From NCBI GenBank assembly GCA_009733575.1, contig ML769551.1, forward strand, positions 62,001 through 126,000: 64,000 bases of DNA. The letters run 5' to 3'. The notes beneath the pieces were generated by a model that did not search any database, was not told the origin of the DNA, and was given only the letters and a program-made list of their open reading frames with translations. Source of the DNA: Gymnopus androsaceus JB14 (taxonomy: Eukaryota; Basidiomycota; Agaricomycetes; Agaricales; Omphalotaceae). The position numbers and the translations under genes are program-made. The number at the start of each line of letters is the position of its first letter. The first letter of the stretch is position 1. Below are positions 45,803 to 55,286 of this stretch, piece after piece.

Positions 45803-45917
45803 GGTTATGGGCCCCGCCCGCTGATTCTATCTACGAAACACAACACAAACTGCTGAAGACTCACTATGCGAAACCTTACTCTACGTTCACCTCATCCATA
45901 CATCTTGAAACCTAAAA

Positions 45918-46685
45918 ATGGCTAGTAACGGCGCTATTCCGCCCCCTATCCCAGAGGTTTCCGCAGATCTGAAGTTCAATGGAGGAGCCAAAGTTGGCTG
46001 GGCTCCGGTCAAACGAAGGATTGTGAACTCCTTGAAAACCCAAGGTCTCCTCGGATACACCGATGGATCTATTCCGAGACCCTCTCCTTCTCCTCCTGCT
46101 CCGCCTCCTGCTCCTCCTCCTCCTGCTCCGCCCTCATCGTCCACTACAAGCACGACCACGACTACTACTCCAGTTGCTACTGCAGTCACCTCAACCGCTA
46201 CCTCCAAAGCGACCCCTGTCTTCTCATTGACACCCTCTCTCGAGGAATGGGTGTTCCGTAACGATAGGGCAAAAGGTATTATCGAATCTCATGTCGATGA
46301 TTTACCTTCCCTGATGCCGACGGTGGACGATAAAACTGCGAAGGAGGTCTTTGACGCCTTGGACTCGGAATTTGCCAAGAAGGATGGGATGCGTAAGGTA
46401 CTTACCGAACGTTGTCTCCATTCCTTCGTGTTCCGTGAAGCCGAACCCATCGACGATTTCTTCAAACAGCTCAGGGAAATCAGGAAGGAAGCCGTGGAAG
46501 CAGGAAATACCATTGAGGACAAGACGTTCCATGAAATCGCTATTGCTGCATTCCCTACCCAAGCGTTTGATAGCATAATTCAAAATATTACGGCAAACGA
46601 ATCTCAGTACCCATCCTCGGCATCCGTAATCCAGCAAATCACTTTCCAATACTCTCGAGTGGCCGGATGCAGTTGTCTTGGGTGA
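45918..46685 (+). CDS. gag: Copia-2 gag
   Basis: 255 codons. Starts MASNGAIPPPIPEVSADLKF; a Pro/Ser/Thr-rich linker at residues about 55-95 is followed by the copia gag (UBN2-type) core: LEEWVFRNDRAKGIIESHVD, AKEVFDALDSEFAKKDGMRK, EPIDDFFKQLREIRKEAVEA. It lacks the zinc knuckle, which is encoded in the next frame. It ends CSCLG at a TGA (46683-46685) that overlaps the start of the pol frame. Gag protein assembles the cytoplasmic virus-like particle. The frame is fully open, so gag alone could still be made. Confidence 0.85.
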   Translation: MASNGAIPPPIPEVSADLKFNGGAKVGWAPVKRRIVNSLKTQGLLGYTDGSIPRPSPSPPAPPPAPPPPAPPSSSTTSTTTTTTPVATAVTSTATSKATPVFSLTPSLEEWVFRNDRAKGIIESHVDDLPSLMPTVDDKTAKEVFDALDSEFAKKDGMRKVLTERCLHSFVFREAEPIDDFFKQLREIRKEAVEAGNTIEDKTFHEIAIAAFPTQAFDSIIQNITANESQYPSSASVIQQITFQYSRVAGCSCLG

Positions 46686-49600
46686 CCGTATTGCCCAGGC
46701 TCATGCGGCTATATCCCCTCACGCGGCTCTACTGCTGAAGATCGAGCAACTCGAGAACATGGTAGCTGCAAAAATGGCGAGGTCAGGAAATAGTGACAAG
46801 AAATGTCACAACTGTGGACGTACGGGTCATGTAAAGGATGATTGCTTTAGGAAGGGAGGGGGAAAGGAAGGTCAATATCCGGCTTGGTGGAGGGGTAAGA
46901 AGGACACGACCATACCTTCCATTAGTTCACCTCCAACTCCGTCCACATCTCTGGCTATCGGTGAACTCACCCAGCACTATGGTATGGCCGCCTCCCTCGA
47001 AGGAAATCAACCTGGAGAGCTCTTCGCTGACTCAGGAGCCTCGGACCACTTCTTCCGAAACCGCGACAATTTTTTGACCTATACCCCATGTGATCGTGTT
47101 GGTCGCTCCTCAGAAAAGTCTACGGCCCTGCGTATAAAAGGTGTAGGAAGAGCGAGAAAGGTGGTGATCGAGAACGGGAAAGAAATCGTACTTATCTTCG
47201 AAGACACCCTACACTGCCCAACTGTCGCATCCGATCTCATCTCTATCGCGGAACTGGACAAGCTCGGATATGAGATACACTTTGGGAAAGGGTGTGCGAA
47301 GTTTTACTCGCCTGGAGGGACTCATTTCCTAACAGGAATGGGGTCAGGAGGATTATACAGACTAATGGAAAAGCCAAAAGCCCTTACCGCCATATCCCTG
47401 ACTGCAAAGTCTCGTTCCTTAAACAGGCCCACTGACCTCGCTACTTGGCATCAACGATTGGCCCATGCAGGAGCTCACCGGATTGACCTGCTCCGGAACA
47501 AGGACCTCGTTGACGGATTTTCCGTTAAACCTGGAGAAGGGCTAGATGGGAAATGTGTAAATTGCTTGAAGGGCGCTGCGATTCGACACCCGTTTGACGC
47601 GGTTGTTCCTGTAGAGGAAGTAGTATTAGCAAAAGTCTATCTCGATTTAACTGGACCTATGCGCACCATGGCTCAAGGGGGTTTTTATTACTCCCTCCCG
47701 GTTGTTGACAATTGCTCTTCCTTTAATAAGGACTACTACACCGCAAACAAGGAGGCAGATACGACGTTGACATGCATTGATTCCTACCGGGTTATGGCTG
47801 AAAGGCAAACGGGAAAGAAGTTGAAGGTTATTCGGATTGATGGTGGAAAGGAGTTTATCAACAAGAAATGGAGGAAGTGGGCAGATGGGCTTGGAATCAA
47901 AATTGAGCACACCCCGGCATATTTGTCAGCAGCAAACGGAGTAGCAGAAAGGAGACATGCCGTCACCTTTGCTAAAGTCCGTGTCATCCTAGACGACTCC
48001 GGTCTACCACTCTTCTTATGGGCGATTGCAGCAGCCTATGTTGTTTACACCAAAAACCTCTTACCCTCATCTCAAAATGGATTTCGAATTCCGGCGGAAG
48101 TTTTCTTCCGCATTCGTCAGGATATCTCCCACTTAATGCCTTTCGGAGTGCATGGATGGGCAACAATCGTTGACAGGACACCGGGGAAACTGGATAATCG
48201 GGCTGTCAAGGGGAGGATGGTTGGATATGGGGAGAGGGGAGTATATTTGCTGTACTTACCCTCGGGGAAGATCATTACTAGTCGGGACATAGTGTTTGAG
48301 GAGGGATGACCTAACCATACGCTGTCACCAGGCGGAGGGGAGGAAGAAATCAACGATGAGGAAATTGTTGATTTGATGCCCCCTGACACCACTGATGCCA
48401 CGATCAAATCCTCCTCCGATCAAATCCTCGAGGAAACTCCGTCTTCCGATCAATCCCCTGACAAGACTCCGGTTCCTGAACATCCAGCTCGTCATACTCG
48501 AACGAAATTCATCCCAGATCCAAACATCCCTCTCCGACGTTCTGCTCATCATCAAGCCGATTCTCCTACACTTGATACACACCAACCGCAAGCCAGTCTG
48601 ACAACTTTGGTCCAAGGATTCGACGAAGTATCCTTCGAATCAAATTCCGCACTTACCGCTCTAGGAATCCCTCCGGTTCCAAAAAGCTACGCTAAAACCA
48701 TGGAGGACCCTGACCGTTGGTCAGCTGCGATCGAAAAGGAGATTCAACGGATGAAGGAATTCAACGTGTTTGGACCCCTTCAAGACGCTCCTCCTAACGC
48801 CACCATCCTACATCCCCTATGGGTCTTTGCTCACAAACTTAACAGAGAAGGAGCCATTATCAAGCATAAAGCTCGCCTCGTCGTTGACAGTCAAACCCAG
48901 GAAGAAGGACGCGATTTCTACGCGACGTTTGCAGCCGTACTTTGTTTCGAATCCCTCAGGATACTCATTGCCCTTTGGGTCGTATTGGGTTACCACATTT
49001 GGCAAATTGATTTTTCCTCTGCGTACCTGAATGCCGATCTCGAGGAAGAATTATACGCCTGGCCTCCCGAAGGATACCCAGGACAGGGATATGGGAAGGT
49101 AATGAGGATTAGGAAATCGATCTATGGTATGATGCAGGCAGGTCGAAACTGGTGGAGAACTCTCGATGCCTCGTATAAGGAACTCAGCTTCAAACGTTCT
49201 CAGGCAGACCAGTGCATCAGGAGTCGGATATCGGAGTCAGGGGAGACGATGACCGGTACTTACACCGATGACACGCTAGGGGGATCTTCGTCGATTCAGG
49301 AGATGGAAAAAGTTAAGCGGGAAATCGGTGAGCGGTACCGTATAAAGAACACGGACAGCATTCAGTTTGCTCTCGGTATCAAACTCACTCATGACCGAGA
49401 ACTCGGGACCGCCACCCTCTCCATGCCTGCCTACTGGGATAATCTCCTCGCTAAGCACCGACTTGATGCTTCCAAACCAAAGTTGACTCCTCTCCCTCCT
49501 GGAATGACACTCTCGGTTGATCAATCACCTGAATCCCCCGAAGAGCTCGAATTCATGTGAGACAAGCCCTATCGAGAAATTCTTCGAGCCATTCAATTTG

Positions 49601-50235
49601 GAGCAGGAGCTTGCCGTCCTGACATTGCTCAAGCGGTTAATGTTCTGTCTCAATTCGCTCATAATCCTCGAAGAGTCCACTGGAATGCTCTTATGCACCT
49701 CATCAAGTACATTGGAGGAACTCGAGATCATGGAGTTACGTTCATGCGAGACGCTCCCGGAGGAATCACCCCCATCACCTACGTCGACGCCGATTATGCA
49801 GCGTGTGTAGATACCCGTCGTTCTACCTCTGGTGTCCTGACCATCATTGCAGGGGGCCCGGTCTTTTGGATGTTGAAGAGGCAGCAGGTAGTAGCTCTGT
49901 CGACCACAGAAGCTGAGTACATTGCCCTTGCAAAAGGAGTACAGCAGGCCAGATGGGTTCATCAATTCCTTTCCGAAATGGGTCACGCGGTCTCTCTCCC
50001 TTCCATTATCCAATGCGACAACCAGAGTGCTATCGCCATCTCTGAAAACCCTACATTCCATTCTCGTGTCAAGCACATCGACATTTGTTATCATTTCATC
50101 TGGGAAGCCGTCGAACGTGGAGAAGTAAAAATCGAATATGTTGCATCCGAAGACAACCCTGCCGACATTCTCACAAAGTTCTTGGGAACTACACTTCACT
50201 GTCATCAAATCGGTCTTCTTCACCTTGACTTGTGA
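46678..50235 (+). pseudogene. pol: Copia-2 pol (two in-frame TGA, otherwise intact)
   Basis: Order: knuckle CHNCGRTGHVKDDC (about 46804-46845); protease FADSGASDHFF; pre-integrase TWHQRLAHAGAHRIDLLRNK ... CVNCLKG; integrase core D (YLDLTGP), D (RIDGGKEF), E (NGVAERRHA) in 47630-48000; RT from about 48770 (HPLWVFAHKLNREGAIIKHK, QIDFSSAYLNADLEEELYAW) with the catalytic YTDD at 49261-49272; RNase H (VDADYAACVDTRRSTSG, LSTTEAEYIALAKGVQQARW) to the stop at 50233-50235. TGA codons at 48307-48309 (EEG*PNH) and 49558-49560 (EFM*DKPYREI) fall where Arg fits. The frame is +1 relative to gag. Length is normal for a copia pol. Confidence 0.9.
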
Positions 50236-50257
50236 TCCTCCGCTGGGACTAGGGGAG

Positions 50258-50736
50258 TGTTGAAGAAGCTGGTCAAAGCGTAAGTTATTGATCGAGTCCC
50301 ACCGGAGATCCCAGTCTCCGGTTGGAATATACCAGAAGTTTTCCCTTTCCTATTCTTTTTCCTTGTCTCTATGTTTCGTTTTTCATACACGTATTATCTA
50401 ATGTTTCCTCTCCTTGTTTCACTACTCTATTTCAACCTTGTTACATATTTGGTACAACCGACCTGCTGCGCTAGATTGGTCGTTACGGACAATTTACATA
50501 TAAACCTACCTTCCACAATCCTTGCCCTCAGTCTTTTCGACACCTTCTACTTGTGTTGTGCTGAGGGTGAGTATCTTCTTCTTACTTGTCATCTTACGAA
50601 GCTAACTAGTTTATTAGATATAGTTACTTATAATCTTTGTTTGACAGGTACTTATTTCCTTAATATATTGAGTCTTTTCGACACCTTCTACTTGTGTTGT
50701 GCTGAGGATATAGTTACTTATAATCTTTGTTTGACA
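50258..50736 (+). repeat. Copia-2 3' LTR
   Basis: 479 bp, same ends and internal repeat as the 5' LTR. Confidence 0.9.
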
Positions 50737-52022
50737 GATCTACACTCAGAATGTGATAGTTTTCTCTGCCTACAACGAGGGAAAAGGTGTCTGGTATGCA
50801 ACGACTCTTCTTGCAATCTTACCTCCAAAGAATGGCAAGAAGCACCACGCCAATGCTGCCAAGCCGAATTTGACAGGAAAAGCCTTCCATGCATCTGAGG
50901 ACAGCAATCTTGAAATGTTCTTGGACTGTGCCTGCCTCAGTGTCAAAGGGTTCGGAAACTCTGCAACTGAATGGACATGCAAAATTGTTGCAGACAATCT
51001 GCGGACATCTTCATTCAAGATCTCATGGTCTATGCATGGCAAGACAGGTGGCCTTATTGAGACTGTGGATGGATACGAGGACATGATTGAGCAGCTGAAG
51101 GGAACGAAAGGTGATGTAAAACTGCTTTTAGAAGAGCTTGTTGTGCGTGCAATCTTTTTTCATACCTATTCATTTGGAGACTAACTCTGGCTCAGCCTCC
51201 TCCAGTGCCTGGTGCTCAACCTTTGGACAAGAATGCTGATGATGAAGGGCAGAAAAAGAAGAAGTCAAAGGTGATATTTCTATATCAGTCATTGTCGATC
51301 CAGCCTCTGAACATAGCATCAGGTACACAACCCTTCTGATGAGGAGAAGCAGATACACAACTTCATTGAAAAGCTCACAACTCAATATGTCTGTCATGAT
51401 GCAAAATGCTGCTCACCGCGTTGCCTGATAAATCCCACTGGAAAGCACATTCTTCTTACTCCTCAGCATATGCGTGTCTGGGCAGCAGTTCTGGTAAATA
51501 TATACTGCTTTTATTTGCCATCCAATTGACCAATTTCTCTCCTGTAGGCATTTCATGCTGCTGGCATTGATCTCAGTGCCCCACCACCTGGAAAAAAATT
51601 CAGCACCAACAACGATCCTGCAATTGATGATGTGGCCTTGCTTGCAAAGCAACATTTATCCCTTGCTCAACAACAACAGCAGCCAAAGTCAACCTTGGGG
51701 GACTACATGACCTCCTTCCTCAATTGCAAACCACAAATAACCCTCTGCCACCTACACCACCATTGCCGCAGAAACTCTCCTTGCAAGAATTCTGTGACCA
51801 ATATGATTTATCAGACAGTATCCATGAAAACATGCCCGCCCAGGATATTGCTGGTCCTCATACACTTTGCTTCTTCACAGATATTGAACTTACGGATACT
51901 GTTCACTTGACTCTAGGAAAGCATGGAAGTGTCCATGATGCTGCAGAAAATTGGGCACAGGATTCAGGATAACTTTCTGTTTATTTGCTATGCTACACTA
52001 CATCTGCTACTCCACTCGCTCT

Positions 52023-52748
52023 TAGAGGTGGGCACGAATACATACTCGAGTATATTCGTTATTCGTGGTACGAATATTTGTCACCTCAAATCCACTATTT
52101 ATACTCGAGTATATACTCGAATATTTGTACAGACATATATTCGCGAATAGATATTCGTGAATAACGAGTATTTTAGGACAAATACTCGAGTATACTTGTG
52201 ATTAATTAACAACATTACAAATAAAGTAAATATAGGCTCGAACATGTAAGTAATAATGTTGAAGTACTATATTAGTGTTTAATAATAATATAAATACAGT
52301 CTGTATACATTTCCGAGTACTATTACATGACACAAAATTGTGGCGGTACTGAGAATTGAACTCTGCTGGTCAGCTATCACAGGAAGGCCTGACCTTAATC
52401 CAGAGTCGGCGCCCATAACCACTAAGCCACACAGATTTTATTACAGTTACATGTCAATAACATTATATACATATTCAAACATAGCCGAATTAAGTTATAT
52501 ATTGAATTTTTGCTTAAGTAATGAATACCTCACATGCTCGTGCTAACAAGCACGTGATATCGGCGAATATTCGCGAATATTCATGAATAAAGTACCACGA
52601 ATATTTGTGACATCAAAGTGGCTATTTATACTCGAGTAAGTACTCGTGTAACGAATATATTCGTCACTCGTGACTCATTATTCGCGAGTAACGAATGGCT
52701 AAATATTCATGAATACTCATGAATATTCGCTATTCGTGCCCATCTCTA
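52023..52748. mobile_element. hAT-type MITE, TAGAGRTGGGCACGAATA ends, 8-bp TSD CTCGCTCT
   Basis: Ends TAGAGGTGGGCACGAATA and TAGAGATGGGCACGAATA. Perfect TSD at 52015-52022 and 52749-52756. The interior is full of ATATTCG and ACTCGAGTATA words near both ends and carries a tRNA-like segment (52339-52431). Confidence 0.85.
52339..52431 (-). other. tRNA-like / Pol III promoter-like segment inside a MITE
   Basis: On the minus strand TGGCTTAGTGG fits the A-box and GAGTTCAATTCTC fits the B-box, about 60 bp apart; TGTGGC and GCCACA could pair as an acceptor-like stem. The anticodon arm does not fold properly, so it is not called a functional tRNA. Confidence 0.35.
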
Positions 52749-52926
52749 CTCGCTCTTACTCCCACTCAAGATAACATCACTCTTACTACTACATTACTCT
52801 TGCTTGATACTACATCACACTCACTCACTCAATACTACATTACTCTCACTTGTGCACGCACCAATAACGGACATGTACATATAGTTATTCCAATTCGACA
52901 AGGCATTACATATGATATTTGTCCAC

Positions 52927-54005
52927 CTACAGGTAGCCACAGTGGCGCCAAAAACCCCAGGTCATTTCAGGCGTGACTATGCGACAGGCATTGCACAGCT
53001 CATAAAAGATCTGATGAGTGTCGAAAAAGCCTAGGCCTTGGCACTTGAGGTGAGTTTAATGGCAGAGAATGTGAGCTCAATGGGCTGAAAGTTGGGGGAG
53101 TATGGTGACAGGTATTCAATATGGCAACCTACAGAACAAGGTCAGAGCAGGCTACAAAACCATTGAATTTCTTACCAAACTGCTCAACAATATCCAATAC
53201 CTCTTGCGAATGGTGAATCTGCGCATTATCAATTAGAATTACACTATTAGGTGCCGGATAAGCATTCATAGCAGGAAGCTAAACCAACATGTCAGACAAT
53301 TGCTCGTATGGTGACAAAAAGGCATAAAAGACGCACCAAATCCTCTTGAAGAAAGTTGACAAACAAATCATGGTTGAAAGAGCCCTCAACAACTGTAGAG
53401 GTTATGATACCACTGTCCAACGCCATTGCTGCGAGCATTGACAGTCTTCTCTTTCTAACAAACAACGCCTGAACCTCCACTCTCTGTCCCTTTGAAGACC
53501 TTCCCCAAAGCCACATATAGGTCCTGTCATCCTTGGAGACTTCATCAATGGAGACTAAATAGTGAGGTGGGTACTGAGAAATTTGGCGAAGAAAGGCTAC
53601 TCTTTTCTGGGGATTGCACTCCCGGGCCATTTTCTGGATATGCTTTATATTGAGCCCAGCTCTCTTGAAGGCTCGATGGATTGTACTAAGACCCAGAGGC
53701 AAGTGACGATATCGGATGAGCAGTTGTTGGTATTCATCAAGGAAACGAGTTGGAGTGTGTCAAGCATGGCTCAGGAGAAAGCTGGCATCAACCTGGTGAA
53801 GCAGCCGAGGTCATGCATGGCCAATGGCTTTAGCTTTTGCGACATTTCCTGTGAGTCGATGTCGATGCCTAGCACAACAAAAAGTCTTCTCTGACATGTC
53901 ACATATCTCCAGGATTTTGGTCTGTCCTAATGGCCAACAAGGGTCCCACTCCCAGAGCTTGATAGCAATATTTTTGGAAGCGTCAGGGATACAGCGATTG
54001 ACCAT
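52927..54005 (-). pseudogene. Tc1/mariner-type DDE transposase, spliced, inactivated
   Basis: Starts MVNRCIPDASKNIAIKLWEW with a helix-turn-helix-like N-terminus. The DDE domain reads HYLVSIDEVSKDDRTYMWLW (first D), then after an intron (GTGCGT...GGTTTAG) NSVILIDNAQIHHSQEVLDI (second D), and after a second intron (GTAAGA...TGTAG) YLSPYSPNFQPIELTFSAIK (E), ending TWGFWRHCGYL. Disabling changes: TGA at 53812-53814 and 53761-53763 in the N-terminal half (both Arg-like positions) and a one-base deletion after SAIK. It is near full length for the family. It would cut and paste the element by binding its inverted ends; this copy is dead. Confidence 0.85.
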
Positions 54006-54352
54006 GGATGAAGAGAGCGGAGCATGGAAGAAAACGGAGCACATGAATAATGTGATTATATGACTAATGTTACGAGAACGCATGAGCTGAAACTTCGGAA
54101 AATATATTTTCCGAGGGCCCATTATATATGAAAATTGCAATAAGTGAAAACAATTCTTTTGGAAATCAGTGTAAATTCAAAAATTTGGAAGGTAAGTGTG
54201 AATTTGAGGATTGAGGATGGTGGTCAAGAAGAGGAAGAAGCGTGGGGAAATCTGGACTCGGTGAATTTCCTTATACACAAAAACTCAGCATCCACTTGGT
54301 CATGTGGCTGCCTCTACATTTCACACTATGCTTCAGCCAAGCTGAAGCATAA

Positions 54353-55272
54353 TTATTGGCAGTCTGCTTATGATTGCATGGCAACCTTATTACGTTGTTA
54401 TTACAGCATTTACATGCTTCACTCACTGTATTATAAATTGTATGACCTCAATGGTAAGTGGTCAATAAACTATTACTAAGGTTATAACATATGAGTATAC
54501 CCATTGCTGCTCACTGTACTGTATACATTGACCACTGCATAAAGTACATATCAATGACCAAAACAGTAAGACTACCAGTGAAACCATAGAGTACTATACA
54601 TGTGAGGTTGCTTATCTTTGTTCCGGGGTGAGGTCTCTGGTGGCCTTGTATATTTTGGTGGCTCAGTTGATGCTGCCAGTGTGTGATATCACTTGCACGC
54701 CACTTTTACCACCACCCGGATTTAGTGTATTGTTCACCATTGTTTGCACCTCAATGCTGCAATTTATAATGCATCACATATTGAGATATACCGTATACAT
54801 ACACTGAGTAGCAAAGAAGAAGTAACTGTGCATTTATGCATATCAAATTATCAATTCCTTGATCTAGAGTCCATCTTTTCCCAAAATTAAACAAGTATGC
54901 CTGTGACCTAAATAGTGTTGCATCCTGTCGGCTGTCTACATACATGATCAGGTACATTCAAGGTGTACAGGGCAAAGGCTTGTATTATTACTTCCAGACC
55001 TATAGGAATAGTGATGTGCCAGCTGGGGCCTGGCTCAAAAGCCCCGGCTACGGCTCAGATAGCCCTGGCCAGGGCTGATCAAAATCTTGAGCCAGGCCCT
55101 ACATGATGGCTGGGGCTCGGCTAGGGCCCGGCTCAGGCTCAGGCCCCGGCTCAATGCATATAGAAAAATCTCAGTGTTTATCAAGGAAAAATATCACACA
55201 AGTAATACATCTAATGTAAAATAGATTCTTATACATCAAGTACAACATTATAGAACCTTGCACTGACTGAAA
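54353..55272. other. Non-coding; fragment of a GGGCC-rich MITE at about 55010-55160
   Basis: TAGTGATGTGCCAGCTGGGG begins a block with repeated GGCTCGGCT/AGCCCCGG words typical of some hAT-like MITEs. No right end was found, and Copia-3 begins nearby at 55273. The rest is AT-rich, without genes. Confidence 0.4.
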
Positions 55273-55286
55273 ATGTTGTAGATAAC

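Larger units (their letters stand above)
45324..50736 (+). mobile_element. Copia-2: near-intact Ty1/copia-type retrotransposon
   Basis: Two 479-bp LTRs, TSD GATCT (45319-45323, 50737-50741), GGTTATGGGCCCCG after the 5' LTR and a purine tract (CTAGGGGAG) before the 3' LTR. Only about three differences, all C/T, were seen between the LTRs, so the insertion is young. Gag and pol are complete except for two in-frame TGA codons and the gag-pol frame change. Confidence 0.92.
45205..51972 (+). pseudogene. Passenger gene of the composite element, split by Copia-2
   Basis: A start MSQGSEGLQEPDNNYGNTNE lies just left of Copia-2 (TSD GATCT). To the right the frame reads VIVFSAYNEGKGVWYATTLL, KPNLTGKAFHASEDSNLEMF, MHGKTGGLIETVDGYEDMIE, and after intron-like gaps EEKQIHNFIEKLTTQYVCHD, KCCSPRCLINPTGKHILLTP, HMRVWAAVL, AFHAAGIDLSAPPPGKKFST and a C-terminus NWAQDSG. 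Introns end in AG and begin GTGATAT and GTAAATATA. The CHDAKCCSPRC pattern plus a TPQHMRVWA block resembles an uncharacterised Agaricomycete family often found near transposons. The acidic N-terminus and Lys-rich linker suggest a nuclear protein; function unknown. The insertion, and a frame mismatch at the join, make it a pseudogene here. Confidence 0.5.
43964..54352. mobile_element. Composite Tc1/mariner-like element with about 300-bp inverted ends and a second gene
   Basis: CCAATAATTATGCTTCAGCT at 43964 recurs inverted at 54352, matching for about 42 bp, and a second block (TTGCAATTTTCATATATAAT at 45028; inverted near 54145) matches for about 90 bp. Between the outer and inner blocks the right arm has about 160 bp; the left arm has the same once its two nested MITEs are removed, so the two arms are one long inverted repeat. 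Inside are a plus-strand gene (45205-51972) and a minus-strand transposase (52927-54005). Without Copia-2 and three MITEs the core is about 3.4 kb. No TSD longer than a possible TA was resolved. Confidence 0.65.

Noticed and set aside
45437..45856. Open frames within the Copia-2 LTRs (also 50371-50898)
   Set aside because: They lie in non-coding LTR sequence and are identical because the LTRs are.
49525..50223. 232-codon minus-strand open frame opposite Copia-2 RNase H
   Set aside because: Shadow of the well-identified RNase H domain on the plus strand.
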